Origin: Coniella vitis
Lineage: Eukaryota > Ascomycota > Sordariomycetes > Diaporthales > Schizoparmaceae
Direction of reading: 5' to 3'
NCBI GenBank assembly: GCA_011317545.1
Contig: WUJK01000008.1
Coordinates: 248,001-312,000, forward strand
Length of the DNA stretch: 64,000 nucleotides
A program made the translations under genes and the position numbers. How positions within the stretch are numbered: position 1 is the first letter of the stretch; every line of letters begins with the position of its first letter. Below, piece by piece: positions 47,746 through 58,966 of the stretch. Below the pieces are notes generated by a model. That model saw only the letters and a list, made by a program, of their open reading frames with translations. It was not told where the DNA came from and ran no database searches.

Positions 47746-49286
47746 AGCTCGTAGTCGAGCTTCTTCATTGCTCAAAATCAGAATTCTACACGGGCGCCCG
47801 CAATGTGTCGGCGACCTCAAGAGGCTTCATCTTGCCTGTCAAGACGCAGTTGGCAAAGAGGAGATGCGGTCACGAAAGTGCATCTTCTTGGTATCATGAC
47901 TTGTTCTTGACCTGATGTTGCCCAGACATCAAATCTACAACCTGCATTGTTATATGCATCCAGAAGCGCCGACAATCGGAGCGCTTATAAAAATAGCCGC
48001 TGTCGGAGGATCGGGAATGACTGGCAGCGTGTTTACCTGTACAATTACGAAAGACCACAAAAAAAGACAAAATCTATGAGAGCAAAGACCGTGGAACGAC
48101 TAGAAATGTGTGAAGAGAACTAGAAAAACAAAACCGCCCAAAATTCCACCATAACCTCCCCAATGTACATGATTTGGAACGGAAAAAGAAAAAAGGTCCA
48201 AGGCCCGGCTGAAATATAAACAAAAGAAAGGAAAAGAGGGGTGTTCACCTGGCAGATAGTACAAAAAGGGGACTTGCTTTCTATTTTTATCCTTTTTACA
48301 TGAAGCTTTTTTTCTTACACAACAACAAAACAAGCGATGCTGGGACTTGTTTACTTTGAATTGGCTGGCTTCGGTTGGGATGGGTGGGTTGGTTGGTTGG
48401 TGTTGGGCAAAATGAACTTGGGCTGGCTGGGCTGGGGCTTTTATTTACTTACAACTTACTTTACAAGGTCCAGGAGGGGGGGGGGCAGGTGTTTTGGGGG
48501 GTTATTTTTCTTCTTCTCCTTTTCTTTTCTCACTATGGACCAAAATATGATATAAGCGATTCTTCTCTCTTCGCTCATTTTTAAGAATGACGATGATGTT
48601 ACGTTTTGTTATTTGTGATGTTTTCTCTGGCGGTGTGGGTTTATCGCATGGTGAGGATTGGGGAGATGTCTGATTTGAATATTATCTAGATTATGAGAAT
48701 GCCCTCATTTGGGTGAAAAAGAAAGAAAAAAAAAAAGTCAGGTAATGTATCGTTCTCCTTATTTCTTCTCTCTCTCCTGCTTTGATATGAGATAGGGGTG
48801 AAGATGGTATATTTTAAGCATGCTTGGGTATTTGTTTATTTGATTCAGTGGTATGCTCTACAAATCCATTTGCCAGGAAGACGTAGAGCAAAACAACAAC
48901 AACAACAACAATAATAATAAACAAATTCCGGGGGCACGTGAAACCCTACAATATGCCATCTATTCTTATCTTTACACAGAAGAAAGTAGCTACAGTGACA
49001 TATATAGAAGGAGAGGGTCGAATGAGCAAGGAACAGGAACTTGGATTTTTGTTTTCCAAAAAAAAAAAAAAACGCAATTCATCTTGTTTTTAGTCTTTCG
49101 CTTTATTAACTTTTTGTATATAGAGTATATCTCAACATGACGGATCACGATTCCCATCTGGCTTCTTGACTATCTTGCGCACCGGGGGGGGAGGACAGGT
49201 GGGACGGACAAGGGCGGGAAGGAAGCCGAGTGGGGATTTGGCCAAAGACGGGGGAAGGAGGAAGAGGACAACCCAGACGAAGGAGG

Positions 49287-49294
<8 letters not shown>

Positions 49295-49318
<24 letters not shown>
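49295..49318. repeat. (GA)n microsatellite
   Basis: About twelve GA units directly after an A tract, in gene-free sequence. Confidence 0.9.
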
Positions 49319-50732
49319 CGAGAGGGAGAAACACAAAGACAAAAAAAAAGTATACTATGACTATGTAGGTAGGTGGGTGGAGTGGAGAACAAGTATCTGG
49401 AGGTTGGCAGTGAGTGGCATTGGCAGGAAAGTTTATTTTTCTGCCTCTGCTCTTGTATCCGGTAGGTGGGTGGGTTGATCTGCTTGTGGTGGTGGTTTAT
49501 TAGTGTTGGGAGGTTTGCCGGAGGGAGAGGGGAAACAGGGTTTGGGGTCGTTGACTCGTGTAGAGTTGTGGGGGAGCCAGAGAAGTCTTGGCTTATGACA
49601 CTGAAGATGTTGATGGATTGGGGAGGAGGGGAGAGGGCCGGTGAAGGGGTGATAGTACCAAGTTGTGATGGTATGTTGATTTATTGATGATGATGATGAT
49701 GATGATGGTGATGATTGTACGAGGAATATCTGGGTTTCTGGGTGTCTCAGCTACCGTTGAGCGATCTGGATAGCAAACCAATACCACGTGCACAGTAGCA
49801 TCACAGTCAAGTTGTCGTCACTGAGCGCCTATCTCAGCTCACCGGTTGCGATTCATTTTCATGGCATCATAGCAGTCGTGCTATCGATCGCAGAGAGGAC
49901 GCAACGTGTATGAAGCGTAACTGAGTACAGAAAAAGGCAACCAGGGTGACCATAATCACCAAACAAGTCCCACGTCGTATTGGACCGAACACTTCAGACA
50001 AGCCTTGCCGGACAGCTATCCAAGAACGGATCAGCCAAGCAAGAGCCAGAGGTTATCATCCATCTTTTTCTTTGGATGATAAGAACAAGATCACCATGTA
50101 GCCTTGGCGCTGCCCATCAACCATCTTGACTCATGCTCGTGCATTGCGTGTGTGCGTGTGGTTAAGCATACGTTTGAGTGGAGAAAAGAAAGAGCATGAC
50201 GGATGGGTTTCTTGGACGCGTGCCTTTTTGAACTTTTCTCTTGTCACTTGGAAAGATCACACTGATGGATACTTGGACTGCCAATCCAATATGCCTTGCA
50301 TGATAACGTGCTGTGCTATGCTGCCCTCCATGTATACGTAGTATAGTAGCAGGTACTGGCATACTGCAGCAGGTCTGAGAAGACAGAGCAAAGCATGACA
50401 ACAATGCCTGTTCGGACGCGGAATGGCAGGCTTGTCTGAAAGCCATCCTCCTAAGAACACCAACCATTATATGTTGAAAGTCAAGGAGGTCAGTCAATTA
50501 CAAAAGACACCAAAAGTCAAGCAGTCAAAAAAACAGAAGCAAAATGCTACTTGATATCAACTCCAACCACCCCAAAAGAATTCACCAATCCCGAATCGAG
50601 GATAAATAAAAGCAAACATATCCATACTGCAAGAACAGCAAAACACACATCTCCATCCAGCTCCACTTTCCAACAAAATGCCACGCCCACTATGTAGTAC
50701 TATGCAATGCATATGTACTTATATATGTACTT

Positions 50733-51770
50733 TACTATGTATTACGCAGCTCCCCCAATGGACTGATGGATTTGATTGATTGATTGGTTCATAATTTTCC
50801 AAAAGTTCTTGAAACAAAAAAAAAACAGCCAAAACAATGGGTCTCTCTAGCAAACTACTCTGCATATTTAGGGGCAGTTTGCAGCTGCTTGCATGCATTT
50901 ATACTGCAGATACTGCTTCTATGTACACTATGTACTCTGATGCATCGTACGTTGGCTGAGACCCCCACAGATACGGTATGCAGATATAAATACATATTTT
51001 CAAATTTACTTGATTGGGCAAAATCATCCACATGGTAGTCATGTTGGAAAAGAGAGAATATTTCCTTATATATACCATGTATCGAAGTCCGAAAAACTCT
51101 TCTATTACTGCACATCCTGTCTGGTCTCTCTGCTCTCTGTATTGGTGTTTATGCCTTTCACACGCAAGCTTCATCAAGCAACTGCCAAGCGGGCAGAAAG
51201 AAACCTAAAGTACATGGTATACAAACAAGAGGGCGAGGCCTCGGGCAAGAAAAAAAAAGGCTCCCTCCCGGGCCTCTTTGTAAATTAAAGCATCACTTCA
51301 ACAGTACTCATATTATAGCAGTCCCAGCAACAAGATAACATGCATTCATGTTATAGAATAAACATGGCAACTTTTCCTCTCCTTATATGGTTCCCAAACA
51401 ACGAGACCCCAATTCTTGTCCAACTCCTCAGCCTCCTATTCTCAAAAAGTGAGTCTTGTATAGATGCCCCTTGAGTTCCCCTCCAACAATAACATTAGCC
51501 AATGCACAGCCTATAAATACAAAAAGATTCCCCTCTATTTTCCCATTAAAGCAGGTGGGGGATAAACATTGTGCTATACATAGTAACAGTACTCTGTCGA
51601 GCTAGCCGGAGAATATTCTCCTAGTATACATACTATTGTACATAGTACTATGGAACAGTATACAATACAATTGTACGGCATATTCCGCTTGCCGGGCTTC
51701 AACTGGCTCGTGCATGGCTGATGAGCTGTACCATAGTATAGCATGTACATGTATCAAGCCTTACATAGTA
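50733..51770. repeat. Second cluster of the dispersed 9-mer
   Basis: Exact copies at 50733-50741, 51577-51585, 51639-51647 and 51762-51770. The third sits in TACATAGTACTATG (51639-51652), most of a perfect palindrome. Near matches occur at about 50690 and 50925. Confidence 0.75.
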
Positions 51771-52322
51771 TTTGCAAGTTTGGGTGCGTTCCCTTGGCAA
51801 TCAACATGACGGTCACAACACCCTTCATGGAGTCAAAAGTATTTTGGCTGATTAGTAACTGTCTGATGTTTAGAAATCAACACCCGTTTGCTCATGTCAA
51901 CGGCTACACCTCCCTCGAAGCAGTGTCTTCATCCCTCTGTCAGTGACCTAAGCCATGGCTCCGACTTCATTCTGTCCCTGTCCCTCCACCCTCCACTTCT
52001 CCCCAAGTACAAAGCTCTTGAGCAACCAAGCCTACTAGCGTAATTGTATCTCAGAGGCCACGAAATTGGGGCCAGCAGATAGGATTGTTCCAGTCCAAAT
52101 CCAGCAGGAGAAACAGGAAACCGCAAAAAGGCCCTTTGCCCTCAAAACCCGCTTGCATGTGTCAACATCAGCGAAGATGGGTATCATCTTCAGACTGATG
52201 ACCCACCGTTGATTGACACGGTCAACAATTCCATCAAACCCTTCCTATGGTGTCACCGTCCTTGGTTGACCGGACCGAATCTCAGCACATTATACCTTCA
52301 CTCGAGGCCGAGTCGCAAATGA

Positions 52323-54227
52323 TCAGGCCATGAACCCAGTGCCAACAGGCTGCAAGCTGCTACGCCAAAAACTTCCATCTCCAGCCTCAAGATTCTCCCT
52401 TAGCACAAAGAGATTTGCCAAACCCACAGGCTTGTAGATTCGGCATCGCTCAGGCTGCCAGGCTTCGGTGCCGACATCAGTCGCCTGTCCCACCAATGGA
52501 CTATCGGTAAGACGCAAAGTTGAAAGCTTGCCAGGACCCTCTAGATCCTCATCGCCTTGGATGGCACGCTTCAACTCTTCACGGTACGGGTTGAGCGCAA
52601 CGGACTCGGTCAGTGGAGAATGATAGATAGCAGAGAGACCCTGCCTCCACATCTTGACGACATGCTCTTCGCCCTTGTTGGCGTGGAAGTGTGGGTTGAT
52701 GGTGCGGATCTGCAGAATCTGCACCGTAGATCGAGACGCAACCATAGGGACTGGAGAGATCGGAGGCGTCATTTCATCCGCAGGCTGCTCTTGTGGACGC
52801 GGCGTCTCAGTAGTGACGTTCGGGGGCAGCTCTTGTTCAGCAGTTACGTTGCAGACATCAACAGAACCGGCTGATGGCGAAGTTGCGCTGCTTGAGTTAT
52901 CCAATGGCGATTGTGCTGGGAAAGGAGAACCATCGATTGGTGATTGTGCTGGTGATGTTCGTGACGACATCGAGATTGGCGATTCGGGCGTGCCTGTGAG
53001 ACCAGAGATCCAGGGGGACTTGCGGTTCTTCCTGGCCACAGGGCCGACATCATCGCTGCGCTGGCCCGCAAAGCGTTCAATCATGTCTAGAAAGTGAAAG
53101 GGCTCAATGGCATATCCGTTCGCCACGCGAAGCTTCAAGGCCAACGAGATGGTCATGGCATGCTCGCCCGCGTTGCCTGTACAGACTAGCTGATCCGTCT
53201 GAGTGCCGACCGCGGCGGCGTCACCAGCGACAGTTTCAATCTGAGCGTCCAGCTTGTTGAGCAGTTTGTTGAGCCAGAGATTGACGATTTCGCTGCTTCG
53301 GCCAGACTTCTTGAATTCGAGTTTGCCGTTGTGAACCTTGGGCTTGCTCGCCCAGCTGATGCGGACCATGGCGTCCGGAGCCTGTGCGAGGTAAAGTCCT
53401 GCACTAAATGCGCGACAATACTCCTGCACACTCCCTGGAACGAGGTTGTCTGCGTCCACAAAACCAATGTACTTGTAGTACACAGGTACCATGCCCATCT
53501 TGCCTTGGCCGCTGGCCTTGGCGTCTCCTACCGCGCAAGTGCACAGTTGCAATTTATGGCCGCGGCTGTTGTGTTGCATGGAACCGTCGCGTGGACGGCG
53601 GGCTTCGCCAGCGGCGTTATTCAATTGGCAACCACATGGCTCCCTGCTTGCACTACGGACGCCTCCAAGGCTATCTGCAGGTCCACGTGCAGTCGCAGCC
53701 AAGGCAATGCCAATGGCCATTGCCTCTCCCTTGCCCTTGTGTACCAAGCCGTTGCCTCCGTCGTCGACAAAATCTGTCATGCCCGCGGCTCTAAGCGCGT
53801 GGGCCACCTTAGGATCTTGTTGGTGGAGGCAGATGGCGTTGCGTCCAGTTTGCTGGCAAAAAGTAGCCAACGCAGTGCGCTCGTTGGCATACGCATCGGG
53901 CGCAGAAGCGGACACCACGATGAGAAGGCTGTTAGCTGGGATAGCAGCCCACACGCCCTGCATGCCGTCGAGACTCTCGTCTTTGCAGGGCACTACAATG
54001 GCGGTGCGAGACTGGACTTTGGATAGATCCTCGCAAGAAACAGATTCGCTGGCTGCGGATTCGCCTTGGTGGGCTTGATGATCTTGAGAGGCAGGTTCAG
54101 GGAGAATTCGAGGCAGGTGGACGTGGCCAGTGGATGCGCCGACAGCGTCGAACTCGAGGACACGCTGCAGGCCGCGGATTTCGACGTGGCCAACATGGGC
54201 AGTGCGGGCGGGCACGGAGAAGCGCAT
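52323..54227 (-). CDS. Mannosyl-3-phosphoglycerate synthase (GT55)
   Basis: Transfers mannose from GDP-mannose to 3-phosphoglycerate, giving mannosyl-3-phosphoglycerate, the precursor of the compatible solute mannosylglycerate. One exon, 634 codons, starting at the first ATG. Family signatures are IVVPCKDE (residues 77-84), HKGKGEAMAIGIALA (163-177), the metal-binding D-A-D in FVDADN (256-261), LVCTGNAGEHAMTI (347-360), NGYAIEPFHFLDMIERFAG (370-388) and INPHFHANKGEEHV (510-523). Prokaryotic enzymes are about 390 residues. This one has an N-terminal extension of about 70 residues, an insert at about 184-245 and a Ser/Pro-rich insert at about 391-498 that separates the final conserved block from the core. 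No convincing splice sites bound these inserts, so I treat them as coding. No phosphatase for the second step is in the window. Confidence 0.9.
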   Translation of the reverse strand: MRFSVPARTAHVGHVEIRGLQRVLEFDAVGASTGHVHLPRILPEPASQDHQAHQGESAASESVSCEDLSKVQSRTAIVVPCKDESLDGMQGVWAAIPANSLLIVVSASAPDAYANERTALATFCQQTGRNAICLHQQDPKVAHALRAAGMTDFVDDGGNGLVHKGKGEAMAIGIALAATARGPADSLGGVRSASREPCGCQLNNAAGEARRPRDGSMQHNSRGHKLQLCTCAVGDAKASGQGKMGMVPVYYKYIGFVDADNLVPGSVQEYCRAFSAGLYLAQAPDAMVRISWASKPKVHNGKLEFKKSGRSSEIVNLWLNKLLNKLDAQIETVAGDAAAVGTQTDQLVCTGNAGEHAMTISLALKLRVANGYAIEPFHFLDMIERFAGQRSDDVGPVARKNRKSPWISGLTGTPESPISMSSRTSPAQSPIDGSPFPAQSPLDNSSSATSPSAGSVDVCNVTAEQELPPNVTTETPRPQEQPADEMTPPISPVPMVASRSTVQILQIRTINPHFHANKGEEHVVKMWRQGLSAIYHSPLTESVALNPYREELKRAIQGDEDLEGPGKLSTLRLTDSPLVGQATDVGTEAWQPERCRIYKPVGLANLFVLRENLEAGDGSFWRSSLQPVGTGFMA

Positions 54228-55044
54228 CGTTGCTTGGTTGAGAGGAGGATAGGGGCGGGCGCGAGGGTGAGGGTTTCAAAGAGATCGCCCCCGATGTGCG
54301 CGCGGGTGGCGTCGTGGGGAAGAAGCGTAGGGTCGCGAAGATCGTAGCGTCCTTCTCTGAGGATGCCGGAGATGGGAGACGAGGGACCGCAACATATGGC
54401 AGAAAGGCAGGGCCGACGGCCTGAGGACAAAAGGGTAGACCGTGGAGGGGGATGAGGGGGGAGTCAGAATGCGCACGCAGGTGAACGTCTGGGCGACGGG
54501 CGTGGACTTGTGAGTGGAAGAAGCAATAGCGCAAGAGAATGACGCAGCCGACGCAGAGAGACAGACAGAGGCAGTACCCAACGCGAGGAGGGCAGAGACA
54601 AGTGACGGGAGGAGCGATTTTATAAATGGAAGGCGCCTGACAGGCCTGCGCGTTGTGCTCTCTCCTCACTCGGCCCTGCTCATCACAGCAGCCGGTGAAC
54701 AGCAAGGCAGGCACGTCAGACACACCTTCTCTGGGCCCTGGTCAACATGAATGTTTGCTACCTATTTGGACGACCTTTTGGGGAGCTGCAGTGTTTGGCG
54801 CTATCTGCTTTTCCCCCCAGCTTCAGCCTCGCGTGGGGGTGTGTGGATGGGCTTTGCTCTTCAAGGCCCATGCAAGTTTGTCTGTCTTCCATTCCGGGTG
54901 TGGGCTTCCAGCGAGCCATTCACGGCAATACCTAGCTACCTAGCCAGACATTGCTGTGATACTGTGCCCATTCCCTGCTAGATGCTGGACCCGCAGACGA
55001 CGAGGGGCGCACTTTCATCCGTCCTGTGCGACTCATTAGCCCTC
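54228..55044. other. Promoter of the synthase gene
   Basis: Between the synthase start and the stop of the OMS1-like gene, both on the minus strand. Frames on both strands are shadows or low complexity. A TACCTAGCTACCTAG patch lies at about 54929-54944. Confidence 0.5.
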
Positions 55045-55582
55045 CTAGGCAGCCTGTGGGCTGCTCTTGGTGGAGCTCACCTTCAGCTCAACCCACAGCA
55101 TCGTGCCTCCCTGTAGCAGAAGCGGCCTGTGGATTCTCACCACCTCCAGGCCTGGCACTTCCCTCTCAGCCTTGCGTACAATCTCCTCAATATCTCTGTT
55201 CCACCAGCATCCGTACCGGGCGAAGTGGGACGGCGCAAACTTGTCAATAACCCCGTTCAGCCAGTTGTATGACCCTCGTCCGTGCTCCAACAGATAGATG
55301 CGCCCAGTCTCGGGTCGCAGTTTGGAAGCCATGGTGGCCAGTAGGCTGTGGGGATCTGATACGCTGCAGAGACCAAAGTTCTGCATGATGGTATCGTAGA
55401 ACGGCGGCGCGGGTAGCGTCTTGGTACCGTCGTGCGAAGTCATGGCCGGTGGAGAAGGAAGGTGAAGCTGTGCGTCTGATTTGAATAGTCGAATGCGTCC
55501 CTGGCCGAGGTTTGCGACTAGGGACTCGTCCACTGGGCTGGACACTGCTTGTGCAGCAGATAGCGCCCCAACAACGGGATTT

Positions 55583-55614
<32 letters not shown>

Positions 55615-56445
55615 CTGCAGTTCTTCTGCCGACTTTCGACGTCTTCGTGGAATAAGACTGGGCACTGCTTTCCTCAGCTTGCCCCAAGCAACCTCCAATA
55701 CATCTGTGGAAACGTCGACACCAGTATAGCTCAGCACTTCTGGCGCCTCATCACCAGGCAGTATCAAGCCCTTTTTACCCGCTTCGATTCTGCGAGCAAC
55801 CCTCTCCTTGTATAACTGCTCAGAGCTCTTAATCTCTGGGACAACTTCCCGGCCATCTTCTGTCAAAACTGGCACAGGAGGCGCTGAAGCCCGAATCTCG
55901 GCCCAGTCAACATACTCAATATTGCGTCCGGTGCCCACCGCGACTTCGAGCACGTGGCCTCTGGCCAGTCCGCCCATGAGTTTCCGCAATGACTTGACGC
56001 CCATGAGCGTCTCGGGCCGGTTGAGGTCTTTGTCAAACATGGAAGCCGAGATTTTACCCTGCCTCAGGTCCAGCGGTCGGCCTGACGGGTTGTTGTCGAG
56101 CAAGTCTCCATCACGCGGCCCTCGCATCATGCTCATAACGAGCATCGTAATATAGCCCCCCATGACAGCGGCAGCAAGGCCGGCGGCAATCAATGGCGTC
56201 CTTCTCTTGCCAAAAAGTTCGCCCAAGGACTGCCGCTTGTCAGTCTGTGACCGTGGCCTTCCTTGGGCGGCTCTCCTTGAGGACGAGGCGAATGTCCTTT
56301 GGCCGTGTACTGCCCATCTGCATGCTGGATATGTCTGCGATATTGTCACAGCGACCCTTGACTCCAAGGGCCGTGCTGCGACTCGCAACCTGCTCGGGCA
56401 TTTTGCAGCGGCGGCTGCTGCTGCTGCCACACTCGGCATTGACAT
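55045..56445 (-). CDS. OMS1: OMS1-like mitochondrial methyltransferase
   Basis: Class I S-adenosylmethionine-dependent methyltransferase resembling yeast Oms1, a mitochondrial inner-membrane protein that suppresses loss of the membrane insertase Oxa1. One exon, 466 codons. The N-terminus is an alanine-rich, arginine-bearing, acid-free presequence (about residues 1-60), typical of mitochondrial import. It is followed by one membrane segment (about 84-107) and the cofactor-binding motif LEVAVGTGRN (166-175). Motif-like LSYTGVDVS (238-246) and the C-terminal HGRGSYNWLNG block support the assignment. A glutamine run (about 277-288) lies within the methyltransferase domain. The methyl acceptor is unknown. 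Confidence 0.88.
55583..55610. repeat. (CTG)n coding for polyglutamine
   Basis: A CTG/CAG trinucleotide run inside the OMS1-like coding sequence. It produces the interrupted polyglutamine tract. Confidence 0.85.
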
Positions 56446-57439
56446 GATGCTGACTGATTGTAATTCTCGTCAATGGAGCTGCATGCTAAGCCTGGGCGCA
56501 GCCAAGCAGGGGGTGATCAGCCTTGACGCCCTGCTCGCTTGGGTTTGAACTTCGTAGCAGCTTCAAGTTTGCTTGCGAGCAGAGGCTCGCTGGGAAGCGA
56601 AAGTGGCAATCGTTGAGAATGACGTTGATCTTGGGGAGAACTTGGTTAGACCGCAGAACGCGTGACAAGCAGATCAAAAGAAAGACGGCGTTGGGGGTAT
56701 TGAAGACATGATCTTGCAAGCGCATCGCTCAGAAGTTTGATGCGATGCAACTTCTAGCTGCAGCGGCAATACCGCATTCCGGGGCACCCTGGCACCCCGC
56801 TCTCGCCTGCCAGGCCTGCTAACCAAGCCAGCCCAAGCCGTCCCAGCTACCTTGCAGGGATTAAGGAAGCCTGACCGCCTTCTGGAACGTGCTCATCTGC
56901 CCAGCAAGCAGGCGTCTTTGTGTGCTTATCTTGCTTGTGTGGCTTGCTCCTGCGCCCTCAAGACCCCTAATCCATAAAAGTACCGTGCACACCTGTACTG
57001 CTGTGCTACAATGGCTGACAGCCTACATAGTATACTATGTAAGTACTACTATGATATAGGGTTCCCTTCAACACCAACCACACAAGAGCTTGCTGCAAGA
57101 TGCAAACATCTTCACACACCCCGGTCATACATTCCCGCAACACACACACACGCACGCACGGACGCACACATCAGCTCATACATGGCCTGGAGGCCACGAT
57201 TGTCAGCGCGGGCAACAAACACATGTTTGCCTTTGCCCGTTTCCAATTGGCCATGACTGTCATAATTCCTCACCGTTATCGCCTCAGGATGCAGACCTTT
57301 TGCTCCTGTGTTTGCTTCCTCTGGACACAGGCCAGTCTTCTTTTTCCTGGCTGTGCGGAAACCTGGCCAGTAGGATTAAACATTTAACATGCTGACGTAC
57401 TATATACCAGATCTTCCTTCGGCAACACGGCATCTTTGC
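56446..57439. other. Intergenic with perfect 18-bp palindrome
   Basis: Promoter of the OMS1-like gene and 3' flank of the GH30 gene. It includes a 'CACACACACGCACG' patch near 57142-57158 and the palindrome described separately. No gene seen. Confidence 0.55.
57024..57041. repeat. Palindrome TACATAGTATACTATGTA
   Basis: A perfect 18-base palindrome formed by TACATAGTA directly abutting its reverse complement TACTATGTA. It is the most complete form of the dispersed motif. Confidence 0.9.
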
Positions 57440-58966
57440 CTATGCCGGCAACACCCACGTCACTACCGAGTTCTCGTACACGCGCCCGCTCCATTCCGCG
57501 CCGCTCTCGAGGGTGACTGTCACATAGATGTCGTTGGAGAACTTATTGACCATCACCACGGTGCGTGTACCGTCAGGGTTGAGCGTGGCCACGCTCTGGA
57601 GCCCGGTCCCATCGCTGTATGTGTAGCTCCCGCTGCCGCTGAGCACCGTGGCCCCAGAAGGCATGAACTTGCTAAACTGCGCCATCATGTAGTAGTCGAT
57701 GGCGAAATCGTACGTCTTGGTGCTTGTGTCTACCACAACCAGACCGCGGCAGGTTGAGCAGCCGCCTGAGCTTAGGTGCGGCCCGTATGCCGTGTCGGAG
57801 CCCAGCGTCCACGCCAAGGCACCTCTCGCCCAGTTCTGCAGCGGGCCTATGGTGAAGTCGGCTGCTTGCGACCAGCCCGTCTCGGGAGATGTCCAGCACT
57901 CGGTCATGTACTGGTCGACATTGGGGTTGGTGGTGTGGAAGTCGGTCAGCACGCTCCAGTCGATAGGGTCGGCGTAGCAGTGCCAGGCCACGGCCCCGAC
58001 GTACGAAGCCGCTTCGTCGAGGACGGTTTGTGGGTATGAGGGTACATCTGGTGGCAGGACTTGGTCAGAGATTTTCTTTTCCAATACGCAGGCTGTGTTA
58101 CGCCCCCCCCCCCCTCCAAAAGACTTACCAGTGTTGTGGTCATAGGCCCAGATTGTGGTGTCAAGACCAGCAGACGCAAGCGCAGGTCCGACATTCTGGC
58201 TGATGATATCGCCCGACTCGTCTGCGTAGACGTACATGGTGGGATATCCAGTCTGGCTGTTGAGCGGCTCGTTCTGAATGGCAATGGCGTCCACCGATGC
58301 GCCCGCAGCGGCATACTGCTTCAGGTAATCGACAAAATAGTCGGCCAGGGCATCACGGTAGTCTGGATTGAGGTTGTTATTAACCGTGGTGTTGTCCAGG
58401 CCCCCATTCAACTTCATCCATCCAGGGGCGCTCCACGACGACCCAAAGATGGTTAGGCCCGACTTTGTCGAACGCATCTGCGCCAGCAGTGCCGCCATGG
58501 CCGAGCCCCTATCTCCAAGGTTGAAACCCGCTAGAGTAGTACCAGAGACGCCGCTCGTGTCGTCGTACGAGTACGCAGGGTCAGCCGACAGGTCCGACGA
58601 CGCAATTGTGTGCCGCATGATACCGAAATCGGCGCCGCTGGTCGTCAAGAGCGTGGTGAGCAGCTCGTCAAGATCGCTGCTCGACAGCTCATTGAAGACG
58701 GCAACAGTGGCGTCAGTGACGGCTGCGCCGAACCCTGCAATCGATTGCTTGTAGCCCGCGGATGTGTCGTCGACTGTCAGGCTCCATGTTGACATGCCAT
58801 TTGCGTTACCTGTGCCGGATACAGGCGCGTCAAAGGGGCTAAGATTATAGACCCGGTCGCTTGAGGAGCAGTATGAAGAGGCGCTTGCGCGTGGTTTGAC
58901 GACTTTGCCCGCGGCAGACCCGGTCAGGATCGCCGTGCAGGCGAGTGCGAGCTGGAATGGTGTCAT
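57440..58966 (-). CDS. Secreted GH30 endo-1,6-beta-glucanase
   Basis: Glycoside hydrolase family 30, subfamily 3 type, like Neurospora NEG1 and Trichoderma BGN16, cleaving 1,6-beta-glucan of fungal walls. Two exons, 58966-58129 and 58047-57440, give 481 residues. The 81-nt intron (GTAAGT donor, CCAG acceptor, with a C homopolymer at 58103-58114) is in frame and lacks a stop, so a naive reading would retain 27 foreign residues. Splicing restores AYDHNTDVPSYPQ. A signal peptide (about residues 1-19) starts at the ATG at 58966; an upstream in-frame start is not needed. The acid/base is Glu233 in QNEPLN and the nucleophile Glu329 in YMTECWTSP. Other family blocks are SIAGFGAAVTDA and SDLDELL. Roles in mycoparasitism or wall remodelling are inference. 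Confidence 0.94.
   Translation of the reverse strand: MTPFQLALACTAILTGSAAGKVVKPRASASSYCSSSDRVYNLSPFDAPVSGTGNANGMSTWSLTVDDTSAGYKQSIAGFGAAVTDATVAVFNELSSSDLDELLTTLLTTSGADFGIMRHTIASSDLSADPAYSYDDTSGVSGTTLAGFNLGDRGSAMAALLAQMRSTKSGLTIFGSSWSAPGWMKLNGGLDNTTVNNNLNPDYRDALADYFVDYLKQYAAAGASVDAIAIQNEPLNSQTGYPTMYVYADESGDIISQNVGPALASAGLDTTIWAYDHNTGKSFGGGGGRNTACVLEKKISDQVLPPDVPSYPQTVLDEAASYVGAVAWHCYADPIDWSVLTDFHTTNPNVDQYMTECWTSPETGWSQAADFTIGPLQNWARGALAWTLGSDTAYGPHLSSGGCSTCRGLVVVDTSTKTYDFAIDYYMMAQFSKFMPSGATVLSGSGSYTYSDGTGLQSVATLNPDGTRTVVMVNKFSNDIYVTVTLESGAEWSGRVYENSVVTWVLPA

Larger units (their letters stand above)
47746..52322. other. 4.6-kb gene-poor region
   Basis: Flanked by the 3' ends of the GDS1-type gene and the mannosyl-3-phosphoglycerate synthase gene, so it should contain no promoter for either. 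It holds (GA)n at 49295-49318, (GAT)n at 49686-49706, CAA runs near 48892-48920, G tracts (48477-48485, 49183-49190) and the dispersed 9-mer at 50733, 51577, 51639 and 51762. No gene is supported. Confidence 0.6.
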
